From Euborellia annulipes (taxonomy: Eukaryota; Arthropoda; Insecta; Dermaptera; Anisolabididae), in contig JAKCPI010003277.1 in the NCBI GenBank assembly GCA_023213315.1, positions 124,001 through 188,000 on the forward strand: a stretch of DNA of 64,000 nucleotides. The letters run 5' to 3'. Below, piece after piece: positions 34,985 to 45,273 of this stretch (positions within the stretch are counted from its first letter, which is position 1; every line of letters begins with the position of its first letter). A program made the position numbers and the translations under genes. The notes below the pieces were generated by a model that was not told the DNA's origin, did no database searches, and saw nothing but the letters and a program-made list of their open reading frames with translations.

Positions 34985-36255
34985 GAAAACAAATTGTACT
35001 CGGTGGCAGTGAGAGATTGTACACTCGGCTCCAAAAGTGGCCTTGAGCTTAGGCAGCCAAAATGCATAGCAGTCGGATGTGTTGCCTTAAAAGTAGCTTC
35101 GCCCCCTTTAGTTGCATTAAAAAAAATATTTATTTATTTTAAAATATTTTTATTAATCAGGATTCGCAGAAACTTTGCAGCCAGGAGATTAAATAAAAAA
35201 TTCTTTTATTTAATTTTTTGATAATTTTTATACATGTCAAATTAAAAAGAAATTGTATATGATTGCAATAGATATTAAAATAGCTAATATCGTGTATTGT
35301 ATAATTTCGTTAAAGAAGGTATATAGCTGAGTGTGATAACCAAATAGGTAGAATGAATGAACAGGCATCTAGTTATATTTCAATTTAATAATAAATCAGG
35401 GCCGACGTTTCGGTCACATGTGGGACCACCTTCAGGGCCAGGTTAATGTCTGAAAATATATATAATCCTCGCCAAGTTATATTGGGCATACATAATTGTA
35501 CGTAGCTTAATCATGATAAGGGAGCGTACAAGTATTACGTAATTCGATTTGGGGGATGAGGTTTCGTAAAACGTTACCATGCGTTACAAGGGGGGGAATG
35601 GGGAGGGGTTGAACAACGCGTTATGTAACTGGTATTTTAGCGACTTTCCGGTACTTTGAGCAACATAATTGTGACTTTTAGATAAAAATGGCCACTTGAG
35701 CGTTACGTAACGTCTAGGGGGGGGGGTCCTGAAAAATGTTACGGCTCGTTACATGGGAAGAGGGGGGTCAAAAATCTTTAAAAATTGCGTTACGTAATAC
35801 TTGTACGCTCCCTAATGGCTCAAATTTTATTATTATCATACCATGGACAGAGACTGTTGAAATATAAATAGCTGCTTGCTTATTCATTCTATCTATTTGA
35901 TTATTGTATAATTGACAATATTTGCCTTGAAGAAGGTCGTGATTGGCGACCGAAACGTCGACGAATAAAGAAAAGTTCCTACGAATCCTGATTAAATCTT
36001 CACAGCCATAAAACATTAAGTTCTTGAGTATTTTTATTAATTTTATTAATATTATAGAAAAATAACATAACGGTGGCAAAAACGGCTGGTGGCCTAATAC
36101 CAACATTTTTTTTAAATAAATAAATTGAAAAATATTTTAGGATTCATAAATATTTTTAAAATAAATCTTTTTTAATGCAACTGAAGGGGTGAAGCTACTT
36201 TTAAGGCAACACTTCCAACCGTTATGCATTTTGGATGCCTAAACTCAAGCTTACT
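34985..36255. mobile_element. Large nested snap-back element
   Basis: Outer arms (about 35035-35145 and 36135-36255) share TTAATGCAACTGAAGGGG-type and CTAAACTCAAGC-type sequence in inverted order. Inner arms carry AATCAGGATTCGCAGAAACT and its inverse, and hammerhead-like motifs at 35404-35435 (-) and 35927-35959 (+). A PIF-type MITE sits in the middle. A further single arm lies at about 40695-40850. Confidence 0.65.
35520..35812. mobile_element. PIF/Harbinger-type MITE with TAA target duplication
   Basis: GGGAGCGTACAAGTATTACG and its inverse form ends of about 23 bp, flanked by TAA on both sides (35517-35519 and 35813-35815). It has G runs inside and is nested in the snap-back element 34985-36255. 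Confidence 0.7.
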
Positions 36256-36328
36256 AAAATTTAACAACTTCAACTATAACACTTGCGGTGATTATTTCTA
36301 GTAATGTTTTGTTTTGTTTTTTATTCTG

Positions 36329-36334
36329 TAGCAG
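36329..36334 (+). promoter_or_regulatory. Tandem NAGNAG splice acceptor (tagcag)
   Basis: The two consecutive acceptor AGs are TAG ending at 36331 and CAG ending at 36334. Both leave the reading frame unchanged and differ by one Gln codon. NAGNAG acceptors are known to yield isoforms differing by one residue. Confidence 0.45.
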
Positions 36335-36453
36335 TACGAGGTGACCCCCCGAAGGGCATCGTGCTCCCTTAGCGGACCTTTTGCGCTCGACTCGTTCAGT
36401 AAATACGCAGACCCCAGCAGGGGACCCGGCAGGGGGCAGCTCCCACTCCTCAG
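36332..36453 (+). CDS. FAM117/GLCCI1-like: FAM117/GLCCI1-like, exon D with a 1-nt frame break
   Basis: The exon lies between a tctgtag acceptor (alternative gcag three bases on) and a cctcag/gtgagc donor. It starts in the phase-0 frame with Q Y E V T P. From 36351 the conserved peptide EGHRAPLADLLRSTRSVNTQ continues in a different frame, followed by TPAGDPAGGSSHSSG. Vertebrate GLCCI1 has GHRAP, STRSIDTQTPGG at this place. The switch happens inside CCCCCC at 36345-36350; one fewer C would make the exon continuous. Read literally, the downstream frame reaches a TGA at 43691-43693, early in the last coding exon. The restored frame ends in phase 1 (G), which joins GA of the next exon. Coding potential is strong despite the break. 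Confidence 0.8.
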
Positions 36454-37020
36454 GTGAGCACTCACACCCCATTTGACTTCACTCTGCAATTGCTTTTTTT
36501 TTCACATAACATTTCAAAACATTCCTTTGAATTTATTCTCGTATTCAATCTATTGATTGCATGTTTTTTTTTTTAACAATTAACTAGACTTCATTAACCT
36601 CTGTCACTCATTCTATTTTTCATTAAAAAAAAATATATAGAGTATATATTTTTAATCTCTAATAGGTTTTTTATTTTATTATTTAGCTTATGTGACAATT
36701 TTTTTATTTCATTTGAGCTAAACAAATTTATTATTCTACAGGTATATGCAATTTTTCTAAACGAAAAGAAAAAAAATTTTTTTTAAATTAAAATACTTAA
36801 TTTTTTTTTTCTAATTTATTTTCTAAATTTCTACTGGTTTTGAACAAAAAAATAAATTTACGATTACAATACTTTTTTTATTCGAGAAAGCTATAATAGG
36901 AGGATCTTTTGCACATAGCCTATCTCTATTCCATTTATTTTATTTTAGCATATACACTTTTTTTGTTGGCCATATAAAACGATTAAACGATACACATATA
37001 ATTATTACGATACAAATTAT

Positions 37021-37110
37021 CCATACTTATTTACATTACTTGGAATCCAAATGATTTAAATAAATTCATCAGACTACCTGGGGTCCGAATCGAAATCCTT
37101 GATGGAATAG
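37021..37110 (-). repeat. SINE fragment
   Basis: TGGAATCCAAATGATTTAAA and CATCAGACTACCTGGGGTCC correspond to the reverse of the SINE B-box region. Confidence 0.55.
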
Positions 37111-37299
37111 TAACATATTTCTTTGTAAATGAACCCTATTTATCTAATGATGGTTAATCTGAATTTCTTTTTCCCTGTGTGTTATTTAATCTTCGTATTA
37201 TCGAATATCAGTGACAGCAGTAAGATATAAAAATTAAATAAAAATATAATATACAGATATTTTTTTATATCGGTGTCAAAAAATGACTATGCCAATAAG

Positions 37300-37660
37300 T
37301 AGGGTTACCATAATTTATTGAGGTCAGATCCGGACAGACCACTTCCGGGAGATCTGGGGACTATGAAAAAATTCTCCTTAAATGGCGTTTTCTTTCTCAA
37401 ATACTATGGAAATTTTTTTGAAAATTAGGCACTGGAATTTGCGTTTTTAGCTATCCTGAGACGTGATTTATCCACTTTTTAAATAAAAAAATAAATTACA
37501 AATTTATTAAAATTAAGCCTTTTAATTTAATTAAGCTCGGAGTAAAATTCTCCAATTTGGCCACATATTCGGTTCATATTAGTAAAATTAGGACGCCAAA
37601 CCGCACACATGTCCCAAATCTCGACTGTCCGCAAGAAATCCGGACGTATGGTAACCCTTA
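37300..37660. mobile_element. hAT-type element with 8-bp TSD
   Basis: This 361-bp element starts TAGGGTTACCAT and ends ATGGTAACCCTTA, flanked by the perfect 8-bp duplication CCAATAAG (37292-37299 and 37661-37668). Subterminal ATCCGGACAG and CTGTCC ... ATCCGGACG are also inverted. Confidence 0.8.
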
Positions 37661-38028
37661 CCAATAAGCATTATATTTATAACAATAAGTAAAAATTTTA
37701 TTATAAACAAAATAAGCCCCTTAAATTTGTCTAAAATTACAGCCACGAAGAGCTCTTGACAGCTTTGCTCCTTTAGTTGCCTATAATCAAGGGGCAAACT
37801 CAAGGTTAGAGAAATTTCAAAAGGAATTTTTTTAAAAAGATTATTTAAAAAATACTAAAAAACTGCTCGCATATTTTTTTTATTAAATATAGAATTCCTC
37901 TTGTTTGCTAGTAATATGAGAAATAGTTACTGCCACTGCTATTCTATCAACCCTTTTTATAAGGTGTTTGTTGTACTACCATTACCATGTTCGTTTTCAT
38001 TTCATTGGGGACTTGGTGTATGTCTCAG

Positions 38029-38109
38029 GACCCCCATCACGAGATTCGACCTCTCCGCTGTTTGGGGGACCCTCTTCGGATATGTCTCGCCCGCCCAGCG
38101 ACCTGCAAG
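38029..38109 (+). CDS. FAM117/GLCCI1-like: FAM117/GLCCI1-like, exon E (Ser/Pro-rich)
   Basis: This 81-nt exon has a gtatgtctcag acceptor and a ctgcaag/gtgacc donor. In the frame set by the previous exon (G plus GA) it encodes PPSRDSTSPLFGGPSSDMSR followed by PPSDLQ. It ends with one base, G, which joins GA at 43669. The segment corresponds to the Ser-rich SRSQSVSP stretch that follows TQTPGG in vertebrate homologues. It is low in sequence conservation, but its place, splice sites and phase all agree. Because the length is divisible by three, skipping it would keep the frame. Confidence 0.75.
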
Positions 38110-39039
38110 GTGACCTTCCTTTTCTCCTGTCCCCTCATTCTTTCTCTATTTCTATCTTCACTTCTTGCTTGCTTGATGTCTCTTTTTTCTCTTCACATTC
38201 ACACTTTCACTCTTCTGTTTTCTTATTTCAATTGTAGATAGTTTAAAATAATCCTCATCTTGTTTGTACCTAACTTATTATTAATAGAAATCCATTTAAA
38301 GGTTATCTTATTGATTTATTTATTAACTTCATTCAAAGTCTCCTCTTTTGATAAAAATAGGAAGATAACAAATTAATTTAAATCAATCGTTTCGCAAAAT
38401 TATTATAATAAATATAAATATATTTTCTAGACCCAGAATCGTTATGAGTTCATAGGTAGGCGTCAGGAGTAAAAAAGTAGCTTTGTCGTAAAAAATAAAA
38501 AAATATCTGAAAAAATAATAGAATAAAAGCCAATATGTAAAAGTCAAAGGTGACACAAGATGGAAAATTTTATTATTATTTATATTTATTAAAATAATTT
38601 TTTTAATAGCTTATAAGTAAAATACGGTACTCTTGTTCACGGATTCTATTATCTTGGTTTATTCGTATAAATCCCTTTAGAATAGAGGTAATCCATAAAA
38701 GAAAAAATTCTGTTTTAAATCCCTTTATAATAAAATTGAATCAAAAAGGATATTGAATACAACACTCGCAATGATGTGTGCCTTAAATAAAACATCTGAG
38801 ATCTCAGGAAAAATTTATTCAAATCTGAAATAAAACTTTTGCCAAAAATATCTTCAATAAATTAATAAAAACTAGCCATTCTTCGATTGAATTAGATGCT
38901 CACCGGTCCCTCAAATTTTTAAAATTAGCCGCCCTAGACAGGCCAGTTCTTTCTTCATTCTCGAGAAAATTAATAGCGATAAAAAAAAATCATAAATACC
39001 ACCAATTTAGGTCTCATTTGAAATTCAAACCTAAACCTA

Positions 39040-39640
39040 AAAAATCTGGTGTGACTGGTCGTACAGGTCTCAACTTTCTCTTACTTTCGACAATTGAACG
39101 TTGTGTTCTCTTCTTGTCACACCAGACTTTTTGTGTCGACATACAGTATAGTCTTCCGGCAATATATTAGAATTTAGGATGTCAAATTTAAATACATAGA
39201 AAAAATTTATATATTGTCACCATGGCTTCTATTTTTCCATTGAAGTACAAAAGCAAAGTGGGCTTCAACAATTTTGTCTACAAAATAAGAATATACTTTT
39301 TTTTTTTTTTTTAAATCATTCACACTTTTTTCTCATTCACCCTCACATTCACACACACATACACACAGTCTTTTCGGCAACTTAGGCAGTATAAGACTTT
39401 TTACGATAACCGTTATTATTAAGTTAATATGTATTTATTGGGGTCCAGGCATTGTTATTTAAGGCATTTGGTATCAAATGCCTTAAATAAAATCATCGGA
39501 CTGCTTGGGGTCCGAACCCGCGACTTTTGGTATACGAGGTTAGCACGCTAACCCCTACACCAAGCCCCGAGGGAGAATATACATTTTAAAGAGTATTTAA
39601 AAAATACTCGCGGCACCCTTGGGTAACGGGGCACACCAAT
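39040..39640 (+). repeat. Family-C repeat interrupted by a SINE
   Basis: The head hairpin (AATCTGGTGTGACTGGTCGT to CTTGTCACACCAGACTTTTT) and body to ACAAAATAAGAATATAC are followed by a SINE (39297-39573), after which the body resumes at AGAATATACATTTTAAAGAG. Confidence 0.75.
39297..39573 (-). repeat. Full-length tRNA-derived SINE
   Basis: Reverse orientation: T run, CATTCACACTTTTTTCTCAT, TCTTTTCGGCAACTTAGGC, GGGGTCCAGGCATTGTTATT, GGGGTCCGAACCCGCGAC (B box) and GCTAACCCCTACACCAAGCC (A box), CCGAGGG. AGAATATAC flanks both sides as a 9-bp target duplication. Confidence 0.85.
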
Positions 39641-40694
39641 TGGGAACCACTGCCATAAATAATTCTAAATAAAACGAAATTTCATAAAAATTGGAAAAAT
39701 TTTTTAAATGTGTAAAAAGGTTCAAAAGGGACCAGAGATTTACCTACTTGGTCTTGTATTCTTTTGACGAAATTTATAATATTGTTAAAGAGCGCGCCTT
39801 AACCTTGAATTAACCATAACCGTTGACTTTAGATAAGAAAAAATGCAAATAACCAAAAGAAAATTTCTGTTGTATTGAAAATGTCCCATTAAAAATTTAC
39901 TCAAGAAAAATCGAGTTTTGGTAAACTTATATATATATTTTACTACTGTTTGATTTCTACCAACTTTTCATTAAAGATTTTTTTGCATATCTTTTCTATT
40001 CTATTAATAAAGAAAATGGACTCTTGAATTTCTTTGAGACCATTTTATTTCATTTAGACTCCATTTTCTTAATTAATTGATATTCAATATAATTTAGATA
40101 TTTCATCCCTTAGAATGGGAAGCGTAACCCTTGCAGAACAAAAAATAGGGCGCCTTCAAAAGAGAGGTAGGCAACCGATAAACTTGTGGATTTGTTTGGT
40201 CGTATTGGCAGGCAATGATACCATTTAAAAAAAATTTACTTTCCCAAATGTTTATTCATTTTTTTTCTTAGCTTGCTAAAAATGGTGTGAGATAATATTT
40301 GAAGAACATATTAGGTTTCCTAATCATACTAACATTCCATTTGTTGATAAAAATAAATTAAATGAGATAACCTTTATAATGTACTTTTTTTTTCTCTTTG
40401 TTTATTTTATTTATTTAAATTACAGTTTAAGGAAAAGAACAGAATTGATTAAGTCATTCATTCATTGACTCATTTAGTCATCATTCATTATGAATCATCA
40501 TCTCGCTCTTTACATGTAAAACAAAAGCAGAATACTCTCTCGAAAATTATCTTTTAAAAAATAAGGCCTAGCTTAGAAGGGGGATGAGGACGGTCCAGTC
40601 AAGTACATTTTTAGAAGAAAAATCCGAAAATTGCCCATTAATTTGCATAAAATGAGCTCGAGAATAACGCCTTGAGTTCAGTCAAACAAACCAA

Positions 40695-40850
40695 TATTTT
40701 TAAAATAAATAAATCAGCAATTTTTAATGCAACTGAAGGGGAAAACCTACTTTTCGACAACTAAGAATTTTGGTTGTCTAAGTTCAAGGCTTCACTCGAG
40801 CACATCAGGTACTTGTGGCTCCGACTGTACAACATGTACAACAATCTAGG
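40695..40850. repeat. Single arm of the 35-kb snap-back family
   Basis: TTTTTAATGCAACTGAAGGG, TTGTCTAAGTTCAAGGC and GTGGCTCCGACTGTACAAC match the arms of 34985-36255. Confidence 0.55.
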
Positions 40851-40980
40851 TATGGAGAGCAACTGCGGCCCTTAAAAATTTCTATTCCAACCCGTGGAAT
40901 TTTTATTTATAGGAAAAATTAATAAATAAATATTTTTTTAAAAAATCCAAAACCGAAGTGTAGGCCTATAGAAGAAACTT

Positions 40981-41524
40981 CTCACACGGCACAAAATATT
41001 GCTGGAATATTATTTCACAACATTCGAAATATTGTAAATATTGCCCTCAATATTCCTGCAAAATTCCAGCTACATTCCTATCTCTGCAATTTTAAGATTC
41101 GACGGAATATTGCAAGAATATTGCAAAGCAATGTTACAAATATATTACGATGAAATGTTTCCAATATATTGGAATGCAATAAGCTTATTATCTGCAATAT
41201 TCCTGCAACATTCCGTGTTTCCAATATTTCAACAACATTATAATAATATATTGAAAAAAAAAAAAAATATTTGGATAAAATTATTCTAAAACTTTTTTGC
41301 AATATTATAGTAATATTCCATCTATATATTATTTGCAATATTGCAAAAAATATTCCTGCAATATTTCTGCAATTTGTTAAATCAAATCTAAATATTTCAA
41401 AAAAATTTTTCAATATTATAATAATATTCCAGCAATATTTTATTTGCAATAGGCCTATTGTAAAAAAATATTGTCACAATCTTATAATATAGGAACATTC
41501 CAGCAATATTTTGTACTGTGTGAG
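40981..41524. mobile_element. Inverted-terminal element filled with ATATTGC units
   Basis: CTCACACGGCACAAAATATT and AATATTTTGTACTGTGTGAG bound 544 bp. Inside, variants of GCAATATTCCTGCAATATT repeat in both orientations many times, so the interior is a degenerate palindromic array. Long frames in it on both strands are by-products of that repetition. Confidence 0.75.
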
Positions 41525-42810
41525 TTAGTACTAAAAATCAATCTTAGAGGCTTCCGTTTTGTAGATAATTTATAATTCTTTATTAGTCGGCAGATCTCAA
41601 AAGTCAGAAAAATGTAGGCCGTGAAATGAAATATTATTCTTCATGCATATAAAAGATTTCCCACCTCTGGTATAGTAGGTATATAAAATTTTATTATTAT
41701 TTTTTTTTTTTATTGAATGATTTAACGTAGAAAGACTCAATTCCACAGAGAAAAAACTATTCGCCGGCTATAATTTTTACTATTATCTTACGCCTAATTT
41801 CTATGGTTAACATGTTATTTTCATTATGAGCGGAAGTCACGTTTCACTCCTCGACTATTGAATATAAATAAAAATAAATTAATTTTATTAAAAAAAAAAA
41901 AAAAAAAAATTTCTATGACTAAGCAACCAACCACGAAGGTTCTTCACGAAGAACATTTAACCGCAGGATTTGCAATTCTATGCAAATAACTTACTTAGCG
42001 CTTTCGGATGATAAAAATCAAATAAATATTCGAATAAAAATTTTAAAAATAAACAAGTCAAGATTAATTTGAATTTGTGATAATTTTTTTTTTCCGTCAT
42101 TTGATGGACGTCCCAAAGGATTTCAATTGAGTTTTTTGAAATTGGTAAATTGAGGAGGATAATGGGAAGTAATAATGATTTATTTCAATATTCAAATTAG
42201 CATTAATAAACAACTTCTAAAATAATAATATTCTTTCTCTATCCAAAAGGGAGGGGAGTGGAGTGGGGCATAGCGTAACCAAATACTTCTGGGTTACCGT
42301 AAAAATAGATACTTAAGTTTGTTTCTTTTATAATTTAAATAGCATGTCGCAAATCTGTGAATTAACTTTCTAATAACCTTTCTCTTTCCCTTTACAAGTT
42401 TGTCACTTTTTCCGTAATTTTTAAGGAATTACAAAAAAATTTTTTTCAGCTTTAAAAATCAAATTTTAGAGATGAATTTCTTGCTTCATATGCCCTTGGT
42501 CCATTACAAAATGAATTTTTTTTTTTTTCAAGAAGAAGTGAAATCGAATCCGTAATCCTCAGCTTATCTGTATAACCACTCGACTCCTCCATTGAAAATC
42601 TTATTGAATTTACATTTATTTTACGTTATTTATCTCAAACCATTTAATTTTTTGAAAGATTAAATTTCAATTTAACAATATTTTATTTTGCTTTTTACCT
42701 TGATTCTTTACTTTTTTTTTTTTAATTTGAAATGGAAGCAAGTTGTTATCAAAATTCTTAACATTAATAAAATCCATCTTTCAATATATATATTGAGTCA
42801 TACACCCGTT

Positions 42811-43524
42811 CAGTGGCGCAACCAGCGGGGAAAAAAATCTAAAATTGCTATATATTATATTTATAAATAAGAAATTATATATAATATTTAAGATATGGTA
42901 AGGGCACACTGAGCGCAAATCGGTGGGTCCGTGGTTCGACTCCCGGCGGCACCCCTTACATCTTTTTTCGGGTACATGAAGTAATATCTAATTATATATA
43001 TTATATTATATTATGTATATTACAAATGAAAAAGAAAAAAAAGTAAAATAAGAGCCAGTCTAGTCTAGTCGATATAACTTTTTGCCTGGAAAATATTTCG
43101 AAGTTTATGAAATTTTATCCTAAGTTTTCGACCTCGAGGAGTCTGTGCTAACTAACTTTAGGGGTGGGTGAGGAGGGGGCAAAAACTTCAAAAATTTTGG
43201 ATTTTTTTTCAATTTTTCGCAGAATTTTTTCAGATAAAAAATAGAAATCGACAGGTATTCGTTTTTCTGATATTTTTTACATTTTTACCAGCCGTATCTG
43301 AAAAAAATCCAAAATTTTTGAGGTTTTTGTCCCCCCCCCACTTCAACACAGGGTCACAAACTTGGCATCCTAGAGTACCCCCAAATGACTTGTAAAAATT
43401 TCATTAACTTCGGGTTAGGGCTCCAGCCTCCCCCCCCTCCCCCCGTAATCTTTTTTTGCGAAATTTTCTTGTTTAATTTTTTAAACCCCCCCCCCCCCAG
43501 GAGCAAATCCTGGTTGCGCCATTG
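42811..43524. mobile_element. hAT-type element with 8-bp TSD
   Basis: This 714-bp element starts CAGTGGCGCAACCAG and ends CTGGTTGCGCCATTG, flanked by the perfect 8-bp duplication CACCCGTT (42803-42810 and 43525-43532). It has G and C runs near the ends and a tRNA-B-box-like GTGGTTCGACTCCCGGC near 42931. No transposase was recognised. It ends about 145 bp before the last coding exon. Confidence 0.88.
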
Positions 43525-43668
43525 CACCCGTTTATGAAATTTTAACAGTTTATGTATCAGACTTCCTATACTAGTATATGTATCCCTTGAAAATTTTTAA
43601 CAGTGTAAATATAAATAATTAATATTAATATTACATTTTTCTATAACATTTTGTTTTTTAATTCCCAG

Positions 43669-44045
43669 GAGGCAGCCGAGCTTCGACACCTGATCTCGAG
43701 GCGAGTAGATTAGGCTCATCGCCACACATCAATAAATTCCTTGCACGGGAACCACCGGACGGTTGCGAGCGTGTCAATATGAAATTTGTCGAAGATTCAA
43801 GCCGCTTGCATTTGGATTTAAGTCCACTGAAACCGTGTGTGACATTTCAGCTCAAGCCGAGCTTAGGCTCTGCCTTTTACCCACTCCAGACAACCTCCGC
43901 GAGTTCACCACAACAACAGCAACCACCGCTACTACAACAACAACAACAACAGCCGATGGGTGCCAACTCCAAGACTACGACCCCAACGACTCAGGAGACG
44001 ACGACGAAGACGACCACACCATCCCCCACTGCCACCGGCGATTGA
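43669..44045 (+). CDS. FAM117/GLCCI1-like: FAM117/GLCCI1-like, last coding exon
   Basis: The acceptor is ttaattcccag. The first two bases finish a Gly codon and the reading frame runs to TGA at 44043-44045. It encodes GSRASTPDLEASRLGSSPHI, FLAREPPDGCERVNMKFVED, then a stretch with VTFQLKPSLGSAFYPLQ, a CAA/CAG-coded glutamine-rich run and a Thr-rich tail ending ATGD. Vertebrate GLCCI1 has REPPEGCERVKVFEE and VNFIPKSGSAF here, so the match is strong. The C-terminal Gln/Thr region is low complexity and replaces the longer tail of vertebrate proteins. A longer open frame in another register over the same DNA (43763-44221) shows no family similarity. Confidence 0.88.
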
Positions 44046-44440
44046 ACAGCAAACACTCCGACTTAATTAGAGATACATACTCACAACTTACTAATGCCGA
44101 ATTAAGGCCGTCTTTATTCGCGATTTTGTCAAATACATCTCATACATTTACCTTTATTGTGTTTTATCTCTTTACCATATTTGGAATTATTTATTTTAAT
44201 AAGTGTAAAATTGATTTGTGAACTAGCAGGTATCTTTAAAATCTTAAAAATATAAATTTTATCAAATTTTTTATTCATTCTTATTGTAATTGAGATCAGA
44301 TTTTGTTTATAATCTCTCTTTAGTGAACACAAACGATTTTAGAAAAACTTACACCTAAATTCTTCATTGCGTTTAGGCGTGTGTAAAATCATTTAAATAA
44401 TTATTAAAGTTCTCCATCCAGGTCTTACTAAAATGCTGAA

Positions 44441-44446
44441 AATAAA
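44441..44446 (+). promoter_or_regulatory. Candidate polyadenylation signal of the FAM117-like gene
   Basis: AATAAA lies about 400 nt after the stop codon, with an ATTAAA variant nearby at 44403-44408. In this AT-rich sequence the hexamer is common by chance, so only its position supports the call. Confidence 0.3.
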
Positions 44447-45273
44447 TAACTCCATATATGGCCAGTTAGAAAAAATTTATAAAAAAAGAAACGAGAAATA
44501 AAAAATAAAAAATTCAATCACGTTATTCATATTTATAAAAAAAAATTGAAGGTTTTTTTGGCAATATTATTTGTTTAAAAAAACTGGATGAAACAATCAA
44601 TGGGGATGCTCAGTTAGTTTTGTTTTCACTTTATGATTTTGGGAAATAAAATTCCTGACATTTAATTCTTTCAAATTCAAATTCTCTTGGAACTTACTGT
44701 TAATTTAAGATAGAAATTTAATAATAAATGGCATTCGACAAAAAATGGCAGCGGGAGATAAATCTCCAGCACCAGGAGCCGAGAGATTTGCTTGTCCTCT
44801 GTATAATAATACGCCCTTCTCGAAAAAAAAAAAATTTTAAATGTTAAATCCGATTATAAATGCTTCAGGCAAGAATAATTCGGGAAAAGTTTCATGATTT
44901 TTTTTTTTTTCTTGATTCAGAGTTGCACCCACTCTTGAGAGACAAAAATTCAATTTTTATTTTTTAATTGTTGGAGTAGAGTCCGGTTTCTGGGAATGTA
45001 TCCCTCTCTCTTTTGGAGGCTCTGCATTGGACTCTGGTTCTTTGAGCTTCATCCCTATGTTTATATTAAAAAAAAAAATATTTTCTCCTGTGGTGGGTCG
45101 GGCCTTAATCTCTAAATAGGTCTATGGGAAAAAAAAATATTTTCCATCTGCAACGCATATATTCGGATTTAAAACTTCAACTTTTCCTTTTTTTAAGGAG
45201 AAGTGGGGTGTGTTAGTAGCACTAGGGCCCGGCAAGTCTCTCAACCATCACAATAAATATGAATATATATATA

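Larger units (their letters stand above)
32931..36331 (+). other. Intron 3 of the FAM117-like gene
   Basis: This intron is about 3.4 kb with a gtcgga donor. It holds two snap-back elements (33095-33480 and about 34985-36255), the second with a PIF-type element nested inside. The stretch 33500-34980 is AT-rich and I see nothing identifiable in it. Confidence 0.6.
36454..38028 (+). other. Intron 4 of the FAM117-like gene
   Basis: This intron is about 1.6 kb with a consensus gtgagc donor. It contains a SINE fragment (37021-37110, -) and a 361-bp hAT-type element (37300-37660). The remainder is AT-rich. Confidence 0.6.
38110..43668 (+). other. Intron 5 of the FAM117-like gene
   Basis: This intron is about 5.6 kb. 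It contains a family-C repeat (about 39040-39640) split by a full-length antisense SINE, a fragment of the snap-back arm family (about 40695-40850), a 544-bp inverted-terminal element (40981-41524) and a 714-bp hAT-type element (42811-43524) that lies only about 150 bp before the last exon. Nothing identifiable was seen in about 38240-38880 or 41530-42800. Confidence 0.6.
7744..44045 (+). other. FAM117/GLCCI1-like: FAM117/GLCCI1-family gene, six recognised exons
   Basis: This is the gene model that links the exon entries below. Each exon was found by peptide similarity to the vertebrate GLCCI1/FAM117 family, recalled from memory, and then checked for splice phase. The junction phases agree at every step: 2, 1, 0, 1, 1. 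Conserved blocks appear in family order: IRRTASLDAL, GQWPRE, NKATQT, RSSIEGLNQEIE, EGHRAP, STRSVNTQTP, REPPDGCERV and GSAF. Family members are serine-rich, largely disordered proteins with no known catalytic activity, and their molecular role is poorly defined. Introns measure about 20.8, 3.8, 3.4, 1.6 and 5.6 kb. The N-terminal exon is missing from the model. A 1-nt frame break lies in the fourth exon. I cannot tell which vertebrate paralogue it matches best. Confidence 0.85.

Noticed and set aside
36254..36489. Minus-strand frames over exon D
   Set aside because: They are antisense shadows of the conserved FAM117-like exon.
37901..38241. Longer plus-strand frames over exon E
   Set aside because: They read through splice sites; only the frame forced by the neighbouring exons fits the family and the phases.
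41041..41492. Three overlapping frames on both strands
   Set aside because: All arise from the palindromic ATATTGC repeat interior of the element at 40981-41524.
42895..42965. Possible genuine tRNA gene
   Set aside because: Only a B-box-like segment is convincing; I could not draw a complete cloverleaf, and it lies within a transposable element.
43763..44221. 152-codon frame over the last FAM117-like exon, extending past its stop
   Set aside because: It is out of register with the conserved REPPDGCERV/GSAF peptide and encodes Thr-rich sequence from the CAA run. It is a shadow of the true frame.
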